Assembly (NCBI GenBank): GCA_017553625.1
Contig: JAFZKP010000032.1
Location: 1-35,957, forward strand
Length of the DNA: 35,957 nt
Direction: 5' to 3'
Source: Bacteroidales bacterium
GTDB taxonomy: Bacteria; Bacteroidota; Bacteroidia; Bacteroidales; F082
Under the pieces are notes generated by a model. That model worked only from the letters and a program-made list of their open reading frames with translations. It was not told the DNA's origin and ran no database searches. Both the position numbers and the translations under genes were made by a program. Of this stretch, positions 25,187 through 33,677 are shown piece after piece (position 1 is the first letter of the stretch; the number at the start of each line of letters is the position of its first letter).

Positions 25187-26989
25187 ATGTCGTTGGATAT
25201 CATCAAGTTACTTCCAGATTCTGTTGCGAATCAGATTGCAGCTGGTGAGGTGATACAGCGTCCTGCTTCTGTCGTTAAAGAGTTGATAGAGAATGCTATT
25301 GACGCAGGCGCGACGCAGATTGACCTTGTGGTGAAGGATGCGGGGCGCACCTTCATCACCGTAGTTGACAACGGCTGCGGAATGTCGGAGACCGACGCGC
25401 GCTTGTGTTTCGAGCGTCACGCCACCTCGAAAATCAAAAGCGCTGACGACCTCTTTGCAATCCGTACCATGGGATTCCGTGGTGAGGCTCTCGCCAGCAT
25501 CGCCGCGGTCGCGCAGGTCGAGCTGATGACGCGCCGTGAAGAGGACGAGGTCGGTACTAAAATCCGTATCGAAGGCTCAAAGGTCATGGAACAGATGCCG
25601 AAACCGATGTCGGTGGGGACGAATTTAATGGTCAAAAACCTGTTTTTCAATGTGCCTGCACGACGTAACTTCTTGAAATCCAATGAGGCGGAGCTTCGTC
25701 ACATCAATGAGGAGTTTTTCAGAATCGCGATAATGAATCCTGAAGTGGGGTTCACATTCGTGAGTAATGACAAGGAACTTTTTCACCTCTATCCTGGCTC
25801 TCTTAAACAGAGAATTGTCGGGCTTTTCGGCAAGGATTATGACGGCAAGCTGCTTCCTGTGAACCAGGTCACGGAGTCGGTGACGATTGAGGGATTCATA
25901 GTAAAACCTGAGTTTTCAAAGAAGACGAGGGGTGAGCAGTATTTCTTCGTGAACCGTCGTTTCATCAAACATGCTTACCTGCATCATGCGGTGGAAAATG
26001 CCTACAAGGAGCTAATACCTCAAGATTGTTTTCCTGGCTATTTCCTTGATATTCAGATAGATCCGAAAGAAATCGATATCAATATCCATCCTACAAAGAC
26101 CGAAGTCAACTTCGTCGATGTGAAGCTGATTTATGCAATCATGCACTCGGCGGTGCGTAAAGCCATAGGACAGAACAACTTGGCACCGACTTTGGATTTC
26201 GATGTCGACCCTAATATGGGAATCGATTTCGGTGAGGCGAGCCGCTTGGACCGTCCGGTCGTGACACCAAAGGAAGACTACGACCCTACCTTTAATCCGT
26301 TTAAAATCAGCCCGATACGTCATCAGCAGCAGAACTGGCGCATTGCATACGATGACAGCGGAGACACTGTGGCGGATAATCATGTCGCTGATAATGAGCA
26401 GCTTAACCCGTCGACAGAAGAAGAACAGAAGAGTTTCTACATACAGTTGCAACAGTCGTATATTGTCACTGCTGTGAAGTCTGGATTGCTTGTAATCGAC
26501 CAGCATCTGGCGCATGAACGCATACTTTATGAGAAGTATCTGAAGGAGATGGAGACCAATGCGAAAGCCTCGCAACAGGAACTGTTTCCTCATCATATCT
26601 CATTGAATATCAACGATGCGTCATTGCTTCGGGAGTTGAAACCGGAACTTGAGAAAATTGGTTTCATGATTGAGACGATGAACAACACCACTTTCGTCAT
26701 CAACGGGACGCCGGCGGATTGCAAGGGCAGCGACGCTGTCACGATGATTGAAAGAATTTTGGAGGATTACAAGACAAATATGTCTGCTAATCAATTAGAT
26801 AGAAAACTTAATTTGGCTCGCTCTCTTGCCTCTCAGATGGCAGTGAAGGCGGGTCAGGCATTGAACGCTGTGGAGATGCAGGATATCATCGACAGACTTT
26901 TCGGCTGTGCGGTGGCAGAGGTGGCGCCGAACGGCAGGAAAATCTTCACAATCATCAATGCTGACGACATAAAAACACATTTGGAATAA
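25187..26989 (+). CDS. mutL: DNA mismatch repair protein MutL
   Basis: A 600-residue GHKL ATPase. The N-terminal ATP-binding motifs are ELIENAIDAGA, DNGCGM and TMGFRGEALASIA, followed by GTNLMVKNLFFNVPARRNFLKS and PKEIDINIHPTKTEV of the transducer domain. A poorly conserved linker (about 340-410) leads to the C-terminal dimerisation domain. The endonuclease-type motif DQHA(x2)E(x4)E appears as DQHLAHERILYE from residue 438, with Leu replacing Ala. The late metal-site cysteine/histidine motif (CPHGRP in endonuclease MutL) is replaced by APNGRK, so nicking activity is uncertain. It couples mismatch recognition by MutS to strand removal. Its stop and the rhomboid start overlap by one base (TAATG). 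Confidence 0.94.
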   Translation: MSLDIIKLLPDSVANQIAAGEVIQRPASVVKELIENAIDAGATQIDLVVKDAGRTFITVVDNGCGMSETDARLCFERHATSKIKSADDLFAIRTMGFRGEALASIAAVAQVELMTRREEDEVGTKIRIEGSKVMEQMPKPMSVGTNLMVKNLFFNVPARRNFLKSNEAELRHINEEFFRIAIMNPEVGFTFVSNDKELFHLYPGSLKQRIVGLFGKDYDGKLLPVNQVTESVTIEGFIVKPEFSKKTRGEQYFFVNRRFIKHAYLHHAVENAYKELIPQDCFPGYFLDIQIDPKEIDINIHPTKTEVNFVDVKLIYAIMHSAVRKAIGQNNLAPTLDFDVDPNMGIDFGEASRLDRPVVTPKEDYDPTFNPFKISPIRHQQQNWRIAYDDSGDTVADNHVADNEQLNPSTEEEQKSFYIQLQQSYIVTAVKSGLLVIDQHLAHERILYEKYLKEMETNAKASQQELFPHHISLNINDASLLRELKPELEKIGFMIETMNNTTFVINGTPADCKGSDAVTMIERILEDYKTNMSANQLDRKLNLARSLASQMAVKAGQALNAVEMQDIIDRLFGCAVAEVAPNGRKIFTIINADDIKTHLE

Positions 26990-27876
26990 TGGATAATCAA
27001 TTCAGACCGCAAGGCTTTTCGATTTTACCTTTAGTGGTAAAGAACCTGTTGATAATCAACGGAATATTCTTCCTCGCATCAATCGCTTTTGAATACGTAT
27101 GGCGCATTGATCTGTCGGATTATCTCGGCTTGCACTATATTGGTGCGTCAGATTTCAGACCGTATCAGTTTGTGACATACATGTTTATGCATGGCAACTT
27201 CGCACATCTGTTTTTCAATATGTTTGCGCTGTGGATGTTCGGCAATTCTCTTGAAAACACTTGGGGACCTAAGCGTTTCCTCATTTTTTACTTTGTTTGT
27301 GGCATAGGAGCAGGCTTGACACAGGAACTGGTGCAGTATATCCAGCTTTCTGACATCATCGAAAACTATCAAAATGTCAAATTGAATGGCAGAATTATCT
27401 CGGTGGAAGAATATCTTAACATGCTCACCACCGTTGGCGCGTCAGGGGCTGTTTACGGCATTCTTCTCGCATTCGGAATGATGTGGCCTAATTCCAGAAT
27501 TTACTTGTATTTCGTCATACCTATTAAGACAAAATGGTTCGTGCTGATATATGGTTTGATTGAGCTTTTCTCGGGATTCTCGTCAGTCGACAACGTGGCG
27601 CATTTTGCCCATGTCGGCGGCATGGTATTCGGATTGGCGCTCATCTTGTATTGGCGTTATCATGAAGGCGGCTGGCGACCGAAATTCAATATTAAATTCA
27701 ATAAATTCAAGGATTTCACGGACGGCAGACCAAAATCCGACTGGGATTACAACAAGGAAAAGGCCGATGATGATAAAAGGATCGATGAGATTCTTGACAA
27801 GATAAGCAAAGGCGGCTACGACAGCCTGACAAGTGAGGAAAAAGAGTTTCTGTTTAGACAAAGCAAGAAAAACTGA
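26989..27876 (+). CDS. rhomboid family intramembrane serine protease
   Basis: A 295-residue polytopic protein. The catalytic serine is S152 in GASGAVYG and the catalytic histidine H208 in HFAHVGG; the HGNFAHLFFNMFALW segment (69-83) is the conserved loop/TM2 signature. About six helices are followed by a charged cytoplasmic tail (about 225-295), so the dyad is complete and activity is expected. It cleaves membrane-spanning substrates within the bilayer; the substrate is unknown. It overlaps mutL and the next gene by one base each. Rhomboid genes next to mutL recur in Bacteroidales, as far as I recall. Confidence 0.9.
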   Translation: MDNQFRPQGFSILPLVVKNLLIINGIFFLASIAFEYVWRIDLSDYLGLHYIGASDFRPYQFVTYMFMHGNFAHLFFNMFALWMFGNSLENTWGPKRFLIFYFVCGIGAGLTQELVQYIQLSDIIENYQNVKLNGRIISVEEYLNMLTTVGASGAVYGILLAFGMMWPNSRIYLYFVIPIKTKWFVLIYGLIELFSGFSSVDNVAHFAHVGGMVFGLALILYWRYHEGGWRPKFNIKFNKFKDFTDGRPKSDWDYNKEKADDDKRIDEILDKISKGGYDSLTSEEKEFLFRQSKKN

Positions 27877-28985
27877 TGGAAGAGAGCGTAAAAAGCAAAA
27901 GGAAATTGTCATTCGGAAGGCGTTTGCTGATATTTTTTGTCGGCATATTCGCTTTCCTTGGCGCTTTAAGCATGACGATGTGCGCCCTGAGTCCTTTTGT
28001 TTCGCCTGAAACTTTCGTATGGGCTTCGTTCTTCGGCTTGACATTCTGGCCAATCCTTATATTTAACTTGTTGATTCTTATCGCTTTAGTGCTCCTAAAA
28101 TCAAGGAAGACATTGCTGATAAGCCTTTTCGCGATAATCATTGCTGTTCCGGGATTTAAAAAGTCTTATTCTGTGAATCATAAATACACAGAGGAGGGAA
28201 GCGTTAAAGTGTTGAGTTACAACGTGAAACATTTTCAGGACATCAATAATAACCGGAGAAAAGCCGATGAAGTGAAAAACGACATAGCCGAGATTATTCT
28301 TCAACAGAATGCTGATGTCGTATGTGTTCAGGAAAGCGGTTTATGGAATGAGAAAAAGATTGCTGACTTTGCAAGCAAGATAGACTGCAAATACTACGCA
28401 ACCACCAAGAAATACTCGGGAAACGTGATATTTTCAAAGTTTCCTGTTGAAGATGATGAATTTACTGAAGACTTCAATAAGGAGCATTATTCAACAGGTT
28501 TCATAAAGCTGATAAAAGGTGGCGAAAAAGGCAATTTCTATTTGGAATGCGCTCATCTTAAGTCATTTATGATAAGCGGAGAGGAAATCGAGTATCTTAA
28601 TAACGCTTCGCAATATGTCGAGAATTCCGAGACGATGGGTAAATCGTTGATTATCAAATTAAAAGAAGGATTTAAGGGCAGGGTGGAGGATTCCAGAATG
28701 ATAATCAAGAACCTGCCTTACAACGACATACCTATTGTGATTTGCGGAGATTTCAACGACACTCCGCTTTCGTACACTTATCACAACATGCGTTCTGCCG
28801 AGCTGCGGGATGCCTTTACAGAAGTCGGGAAGGGTGTTGGAAAGACATATTGCGGCAGGCTCCCGTTGTTGAGAATCGACTATTTCTGGATTAGCGACGG
28901 CGTTATCCCGATGACGTTCGACGTGGTGAAACGCAAGCTTTCAGACCATTATCCAATTGTTATGACCTTTGACGTAAGACGTTGA
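27876..28985 (+). CDS. membrane-anchored endonuclease/exonuclease/phosphatase (EEP) family protein
   Basis: A 369-residue protein whose start overlaps the rhomboid stop (TGATG). The N-terminus holds three close hydrophobic segments (about 14-40, 43-75, 78-94); the rest is an EEP catalytic domain outside them. Motifs: LSYNVKHF (Asn metal/phosphate site), DVVCVQESG (Glu metal ligand), CGDFNDTPLSYTY (Asp/Asn catalytic pair), RIDYFWISDG and LSDHYPIV (final Asp-His). The fold cleaves phosphodiesters in DNA, RNA or lipids; which of these is used here is unknown. Active-site residues are all present. Because the catalytic part is tied to the membrane, a role in nucleotide salvage or signalling lipid turnover is possible; this is inference. 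Confidence 0.87.
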   Translation: MEESVKSKRKLSFGRRLLIFFVGIFAFLGALSMTMCALSPFVSPETFVWASFFGLTFWPILIFNLLILIALVLLKSRKTLLISLFAIIIAVPGFKKSYSVNHKYTEEGSVKVLSYNVKHFQDINNNRRKADEVKNDIAEIILQQNADVVCVQESGLWNEKKIADFASKIDCKYYATTKKYSGNVIFSKFPVEDDEFTEDFNKEHYSTGFIKLIKGGEKGNFYLECAHLKSFMISGEEIEYLNNASQYVENSETMGKSLIIKLKEGFKGRVEDSRMIIKNLPYNDIPIVICGDFNDTPLSYTYHNMRSAELRDAFTEVGKGVGKTYCGRLPLLRIDYFWISDGVIPMTFDVVKRKLSDHYPIVMTFDVRR

Positions 28986-28987
28986 TT

Positions 28988-31003
28988 ATGAATTACAAAT
29001 TAGTATCGGACTTTAAGCCGACTGGCGACCAGCCGCAAGCTATTGAGCAGCTGAAAAACGGCATTTTGGCAGGTGAGAGATACCAGACTTTGATGGGTGT
29101 GACTGGCTCTGGTAAGACATTCACAATCGCAAATATGCTCGCCGAATTGAATCGTCCGGCGCTGATACTAAGCCATAACAAGACTCTCGCGGCACAGCTT
29201 TACAGCGAGTTCAAGCAGTTTTTCCCGGAAAACAAGGTTGAGTATTTCGTTTCATATTACGATTACTACCAGCCGGAAGCATTTATTCCGCAGACAAACA
29301 CTTATATTGAGAAGGATTTGTCGATAAACGACGAGATTGACAGGTTGCGTCTGAGCACCACTTCGGCGCTGCTTTCCGGCAGGCGCGATGTGATTGTAGT
29401 TTCCTCAGTATCATGTATTTACGGCATCGGGAACCCAGAGGATTTCAGCAAAAACGTGATAAACATCGAGCTTGGACAGAAGATTCGTCGCGATGACTTG
29501 CTTTTCAATCTCACCAATGCGCTTTACAACAGAAATGACATTGAGTTTACGCGTGGTCGTTTCCGAGTTAAAGGCGATACCGTTGATGTGTTTCCAGCAT
29601 ATTCAGAAACGCCGTTCAGAATCATCTTTTGGGACGACGAAATTGAGGAACTGGAGTCTTTTGACCCGATAAATGGCACGAGAATCGAGAGTTTGCAGAA
29701 CATTACGCTGTTTCCTGCGAATATCTTTGTCACTTCAAAAGAGAAGATAAAACAAGCCACGGAGGAGATTATGCTCGACATGTTCACACAGGCGGAATAT
29801 TTCAGAGATATTGGAAAATATGAGGATGCCAAACGCTTGGAAGACCGTGTGAATCATGATGTTGAGATGATTCGCGAACTCGGTTACTGTTCGGGCATCG
29901 AGAACTATTCGCGTTATTTCGATGATCGTGCCGCGGGAACCCGTCCTTTCTGTCTTTTGGACTTTTTCCCCGATGATTTCATCACCATCATCGACGAAAG
30001 TCACGTCACGGTGTCGCAGATTCGCGGCATGTACGGCGGAGACCGCTCAAGGAAGCAGACACTTGTTGAATACGGCTTCAGATTGCCGTCGGCGCTCGAC
30101 AACCGACCGCTGAAATTCGATGAGTTTGAATCACTTACGGGGCAGACGATATACGTCAGCGCGACACCTGGCGACTACGAGATGCAGCAGACGCAGGGCG
30201 TTTACGTGGAACAGCTCATTCGCCCGACCGGACTGCTCGACCCGAGAATCGAGGTGCGGCCTTGCACAAACCAGGTCGACGACCTCGTGGACGAGATAAT
30301 TCGCGTGATTGCACGCAAGCAACGTGTGCTTGTCACCACTTTGACTAAACGCATGGCGGAAGAGCTCACGAATTATCTTAACAACCTGAATATCATGACA
30401 AGATATATCCATTCCGACGTCGACACTCTCGACAGGGTCGAAATCATGATGGGGTTGAGAAGGGGGGATTTCGACGTTTTGGTTGGCGTGAACCTGCTTC
30501 GTGAGGGTCTGGATTTGCCTGAGGTTCAATTGGTTGCGATTTTAGATGCCGACAAAGAGGGATTTTTGCGTTCTGAGCGTTCCCTGACGCAGACTGCAGG
30601 ACGCGCCGCCCGTAACGCCGACAGCAAAGTCATTATGTATGCAGACAAAATCACGGACTCGATGCGTAAGACAATCGACGAGACGCAAAGGCGGCGCGAG
30701 AAACAGATGGCATATAACATTGAACATGATATTGTGCCAAAGACCATCATCAAACCTCTTGACACTGCATGGAACGACACCATCAGCAGCCATAAACTCG
30801 TTGATTATGAAGCGTCTGAAGAACGTATTAAAGCTGTCGCAGAAGAGAAAGTCGCTGTCTATAGGTCGCCCAAAGACATCAAAAAAGCAATTCAGGAAGC
30901 CAAGAAAGAGATGGAGAAGTCCGTCAAGGAACTCGACTTCATGAATGCAGCGAAATACCGCGACATTATTGTCGCTTTGGAAGAGAAGTTAAACAAAATG
31001 TAA
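28988..31003 (+). CDS. uvrB: excinuclease ABC subunit B
   Basis: A 671-residue UvrB of usual length. ATG 28988 is chosen because it yields the typical MNYKLVSDFKPTGDQPQAI start; a TTG two codons earlier overlaps the previous stop. Motifs: Walker A GVTGSGKT (37-44), beta-hairpin segment YYDYYQPEAFIP that inserts between the DNA strands, DVIVVSSVSCIYG, motif II IIDESHVTVSQIRGMYGGDR, helicase motif VI QTAGRAARN, and the C-terminal UVR motif (ELDFMNAAKYRDII) that binds UvrC. It verifies damage handed over by UvrA and positions UvrC for dual incision. It is in one operon with mutL, placing mismatch and excision repair under common transcription. Confidence 0.96.
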   Translation: MNYKLVSDFKPTGDQPQAIEQLKNGILAGERYQTLMGVTGSGKTFTIANMLAELNRPALILSHNKTLAAQLYSEFKQFFPENKVEYFVSYYDYYQPEAFIPQTNTYIEKDLSINDEIDRLRLSTTSALLSGRRDVIVVSSVSCIYGIGNPEDFSKNVINIELGQKIRRDDLLFNLTNALYNRNDIEFTRGRFRVKGDTVDVFPAYSETPFRIIFWDDEIEELESFDPINGTRIESLQNITLFPANIFVTSKEKIKQATEEIMLDMFTQAEYFRDIGKYEDAKRLEDRVNHDVEMIRELGYCSGIENYSRYFDDRAAGTRPFCLLDFFPDDFITIIDESHVTVSQIRGMYGGDRSRKQTLVEYGFRLPSALDNRPLKFDEFESLTGQTIYVSATPGDYEMQQTQGVYVEQLIRPTGLLDPRIEVRPCTNQVDDLVDEIIRVIARKQRVLVTTLTKRMAEELTNYLNNLNIMTRYIHSDVDTLDRVEIMMGLRRGDFDVLVGVNLLREGLDLPEVQLVAILDADKEGFLRSERSLTQTAGRAARNADSKVIMYADKITDSMRKTIDETQRRREKQMAYNIEHDIVPKTIIKPLDTAWNDTISSHKLVDYEASEERIKAVAEEKVAVYRSPKDIKKAIQEAKKEMEKSVKELDFMNAAKYRDIIVALEEKLNKM

Positions 31004-31009
31004 TTGAAT

Positions 31010-32419
31010 ATGAATACGTTAGCAGTACCATTTTTCGCCACAGATGCGGTTTGGAATCTCATGTTGCAGTTGTGTATCATCGCCGTTGGTCTTCTGGCAG
31101 GAAACATTGTGCGAACAAAAGTGCCGTTCATGCAGAAAAGTTTAATCCCGTCAGCATTGATAGGAGGTGCTTTGATATTGATTTTCAAGGCAATATACAC
31201 TGATATTCTTGGTTGGGAGGATTTAATCAACAAAAGTTCAATGGAGATTATCACTTACCATGCCTTGGGTCTCGGATTTGTGGCTTTGGCGTTGAAAAAC
31301 AACAAAGTGGAGTCGAAATCGAGTACTATGAAGGTGATTGAGACAGGTACATTGACGGCAAGCACTTACATCATCCAAGGCATTGTGGGTCTTTTAGTTA
31401 CGATTCCGATGTTCTATTTTGGTAGAAAGATATTCTATGCTGCGGGCTTGCTCCTTCCAATGGGATATGGGCAAGGACCGGGACAGGCGTTGAATTTCGG
31501 TACAATTTACACGGACAGAGCTTTCGAACAAGGCATCATTTTCCCTGGCAAAGACTTCGGATTGTCAATAGCTGCTATGGGTTTCATCATCGGATGTGTG
31601 GTTGGTGTGGTTTATCTGAACATTTTGAAACGTAAAGGAAAAATCAATATTTCAGAGATTATTGAGAAGCAGTCAAACAAGCTCAGCGACTACGAAAGCG
31701 AGAACGAAATCCCTGACACTGAATCAGTTGACAAGCTGTCGATACAGATTTGTCTGGTGCTTTTCACATATCTCTTGGTTTATCTTTTCAACCATTTCCT
31801 GCAGACACTTCCGCTTGGCAACTTCGGTGAGAAAACCCTGATGCCTCTGATGTGGGGCTTCAACTTCCTGCTTGGAACGCTGTTCGGCATAATGATTAAA
31901 GGCATCATGAATGGTCTGAAAAGGGCAAAAATCATGAAGCGCGAGTACATCAACAACTACCTTCTGAACCGTATCAGCGGATTGTTTTTCGATATCATGA
32001 TTGTGGCGGGCACGGCAGCCATAAACTTCAGTGAATTCAAGGGTTTTGCGTTGCCTTACATTCTCGTTTGCGGTCTCGGCGCCATTGCCACATTCTGGTT
32101 CGTTCGGAAAGTCTGCAAACATCTCTATCCGAATTATGTTTATGAAGGCTTTTTCAGCATGTTCGGCATGTTGACTGGTACCGCTTCCAATGGCATGATT
32201 CTCCTTCGTGAGATTGACCCGAAATTTGAGACTCCTGCAGCAAACAACCTTGTTTTACAATCACTTCCAGCGGTGGCATTAGGATTCCCTGTGCTTCTAT
32301 TAGTGAGTTTTGCACCGCAAGGATTCACCCAAGCGCTCATCACTTTGGGAATCCTGATTGTCGTATTCATCATTTTCAATCTCTTCATGTTTAGGAAAAA
32401 AATTTTTAGGAAACATTAA
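31010..32419 (+). CDS. gltS: sodium/glutamate symporter, GltS family
   Basis: A 469-residue membrane protein with ten or more hydrophobic segments. ATG 31010 is preferred; TTG two codons upstream is possible. GltS-family features are PFMQKSLIPSALIGGALILI near the N-terminus, LLPMGYGQGPGQALNFGTIY in the first re-entrant region and MFGMLTGTASNGMILLREIDP in the second, with FPVLLLVSFAPQ near the end. A hydrophilic loop (about 205-235) separates the two halves. It takes up glutamate with sodium at the inner membrane. It closes the mutL operon, 6 bases after uvrB. Substrate could be another acidic amino acid. In an amino-acid fermenter, glutamate import fits the lysine genes that follow. Confidence 0.85.
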   Translation: MNTLAVPFFATDAVWNLMLQLCIIAVGLLAGNIVRTKVPFMQKSLIPSALIGGALILIFKAIYTDILGWEDLINKSSMEIITYHALGLGFVALALKNNKVESKSSTMKVIETGTLTASTYIIQGIVGLLVTIPMFYFGRKIFYAAGLLLPMGYGQGPGQALNFGTIYTDRAFEQGIIFPGKDFGLSIAAMGFIIGCVVGVVYLNILKRKGKINISEIIEKQSNKLSDYESENEIPDTESVDKLSIQICLVLFTYLLVYLFNHFLQTLPLGNFGEKTLMPLMWGFNFLLGTLFGIMIKGIMNGLKRAKIMKREYINNYLLNRISGLFFDIMIVAGTAAINFSEFKGFALPYILVCGLGAIATFWFVRKVCKHLYPNYVYEGFFSMFGMLTGTASNGMILLREIDPKFETPAANNLVLQSLPAVALGFPVLLLVSFAPQGFTQALITLGILIVVFIIFNLFMFRKKIFRKH

Positions 32420-32425
32420 ATAGTC

Positions 32426-32565
32426 AGAGATTATTGGTGTTATTTGCAGGAATGCGACCTACCACAGATTTTGATTTTTGGTTTTAGAGATTATAAGTAC
32501 CTCTCGCAGAATTACGACTTACCACAGGGTACTGAGAGTAAATCGAGAGAGGTACTTATAATCTC
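32426..32565. repeat. two 42-base direct repeats and a 19-bp inverted repeat between gltS and kamE
   Basis: Copies at 32426-32467 and 32486-32527 (60-base period) both begin with AGAGATTAT and end with CTACCACAG or TTACCACAG. Their last 22 bases differ at four positions. The second copy's left end, 32487-32505 (GAGATTATAAGTACCTCTC), is perfectly complementary to 32547-32565, giving a 19-bp stem with a 41-base loop that contains the repeat core. It lies 3' of the gltS stop and upstream of the kamE promoter. It may act as a terminator, processing site or small mobile palindrome; the T-rich stretch at 32583-32596 follows 17 bases after the stem. Confidence 0.8.
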
Positions 32566-32585
32566 CATTAAAAATTCATGAATTT

Positions 32586-32619
32586 TTTGTTTTTTATTTA
32601 AAAAAATATATTAAATTTG
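32586..32619 (+). promoter_or_regulatory. promoter of the kamE operon
   Basis: TTTG at 32586-32589 and TAAATTTG at 32612-32619, with 22 bases between, match the Bacteroidetes -33 and -7 elements. The kamE ATG follows about 77 bases downstream, leaving a leader of roughly 70 bases. This implies kamE is the first gene of its own transcript. Confidence 0.65.
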
Positions 32620-32696
32620 CTGACTTGATAAAGGTGTATTGGCTTTTATCATGTTTTGTATTGCAACTAATTGATAAAGAGTAAATTATATTATAT

Positions 32697-33485
32697 ATGA
32701 GCGAAGGATTATATTCAATGGAAGCTAAGGATTTCGACAAAACCTTAGACTTGACGAAAATTAAGCCGTATGGCGACACCATGAACGATGGCAAGACCCA
32801 GCTGAGTTTCACATTGCCAGTGCCATGCGGCGCAGAAGCTGTTGAGGCAGCAAAACAACTCCTCAAAACCATGGGTTTTGAGAATCCTATTGTAGTGTAT
32901 TACAAAGAGTTAACCCCTGGATTCACATTCTTTAACTGCTACGGAAGCTGCACTCACACCGTAAACTACAGCACAATCTACGTTCCGAAGGTTGAATCGA
33001 ACACCATGGACATGTACGAGACCGACCAGTACATCAAGGAAAACATCGGCCGTAAAATTGTCATCGTTGGCGCAAGTACTGGTACCGACGCTCACACTGT
33101 AGGTATCGACGCCATCATGAACATGAAAGGTTACGCTGGCCACTACGGCCTGGAGCGTTACGAGATGATTGAGGCTTATAACCTCGGTTCGCAGGTGCCG
33201 AATGAGGAATTCATAGCAAAAGGCGTTGAGCTTCATGCTGATGCGTTGCTCGTCTCGCAGACAGTCACCCAGAAAGACGTTCACATCAAGAATATGACCA
33301 ACTTCATCGAGTTGATGGAGGCTGAAGGCTTGCGCGACAAGATGATTTGCTGCTGTGGCGGCGCTCGTATCTCGCACGAGCTCGCTAAGGAACTCGGTTT
33401 CGATGCAGGCTTCGGAATGAACACCTACGCCGACGACGTGGCATCATTTGTGGTTCAAGAAATGGTTAAAAGAGGAATGAAATAG
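32697..33485 (+). CDS. kamE: lysine 5,6-aminomutase beta (small, cobalamin-binding) subunit
   Basis: A 262-residue protein matching the KamE family from end to end (the SxGLYS start, LDLTKIKPYGDTMNDGK, SQVPNEEF, ADALLVSQTVTQKDVHI, ADDVASFVVQEMVKRGM). The cobalamin-binding D-A-H-T-V-G gives H133, the lower axial cobalt ligand. K144 in MNMKGYAGHYG is the lysine that, in the Clostridium sticklandii enzyme, forms the internal aldimine with PLP; both fall at the same residue number. With KamD it moves the epsilon-amino group of D-lysine or beta-lysine to carbon 5 by a radical mechanism using adenosylcobalamin and PLP. KamD, normally the gene just upstream, is absent. Oddities: CCCGG near residue 219 where I recall the clostridial protein having a hydrophobic stretch before the GG, and a Cys-rich FNCYGSCTH segment. 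Confidence 0.93.
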   Translation: MSEGLYSMEAKDFDKTLDLTKIKPYGDTMNDGKTQLSFTLPVPCGAEAVEAAKQLLKTMGFENPIVVYYKELTPGFTFFNCYGSCTHTVNYSTIYVPKVESNTMDMYETDQYIKENIGRKIVIVGASTGTDAHTVGIDAIMNMKGYAGHYGLERYEMIEAYNLGSQVPNEEFIAKGVELHADALLVSQTVTQKDVHIKNMTNFIELMEAEGLRDKMICCCGGARISHELAKELGFDAGFGMNTYADDVASFVVQEMVKRGMK

Positions 33486-33491
33486 AAGATG

Positions 33492-33637
33492 AGATTCCTC
33501 CCTTTGGTCGGAATGACAAAAGAAAAGGAAGTACGATAAGGCGCGGCAATTTAGTTTTACTAATTAGTTGTATCCATCAAGCCGCGCCACAGAAAATAAA
33601 AAAGAATTGTCATTCCGAGCACGAAGTGCGAGGAAAC
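33492..33637. repeat. inverted pair of TTGTCATTCCGA repeats around a GC-rich stem
   Basis: Between kamE and atoA, 33492-33519 (reading toward TCGGAATGACAA) and 33607-33637 (TTGTCATTCCGAGCACGAAG onward) are inverted copies of a dispersed repeat core, TTGTCATTCCGA. From memory, elements of the type GTCATTCCGAGCGAAGCGAGGAA are widespread in bacterial genomes. Between them GGCGCGGC (33540-33547) pairs with GCCGCGCC (33581-33588), 8 bp with a 33-base loop. The 192-base spacer contains no gene; it may form a nested hairpin that affects mRNA stability between kamE and atoA. Confidence 0.75.
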
Positions 33638-33677
33638 TAAAAAAGAAAATTACAATAACAATTAAATATTTCAGAAT

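Noticed and set aside
26012-26596. A 194-residue open frame antisense to mutL
   Set aside because: It lies wholly inside a well-conserved gene, has no promoter or recognisable motif, and follows from codon bias in the other strand. The same holds for long antisense frames in xerD, mod, gltS, kamE and hbd.
32426-32565. CRISPR-like repeats
   Set aside because: Only two imperfect copies occur, the period is 60 bases, and no further unit or cas gene is present in the window.
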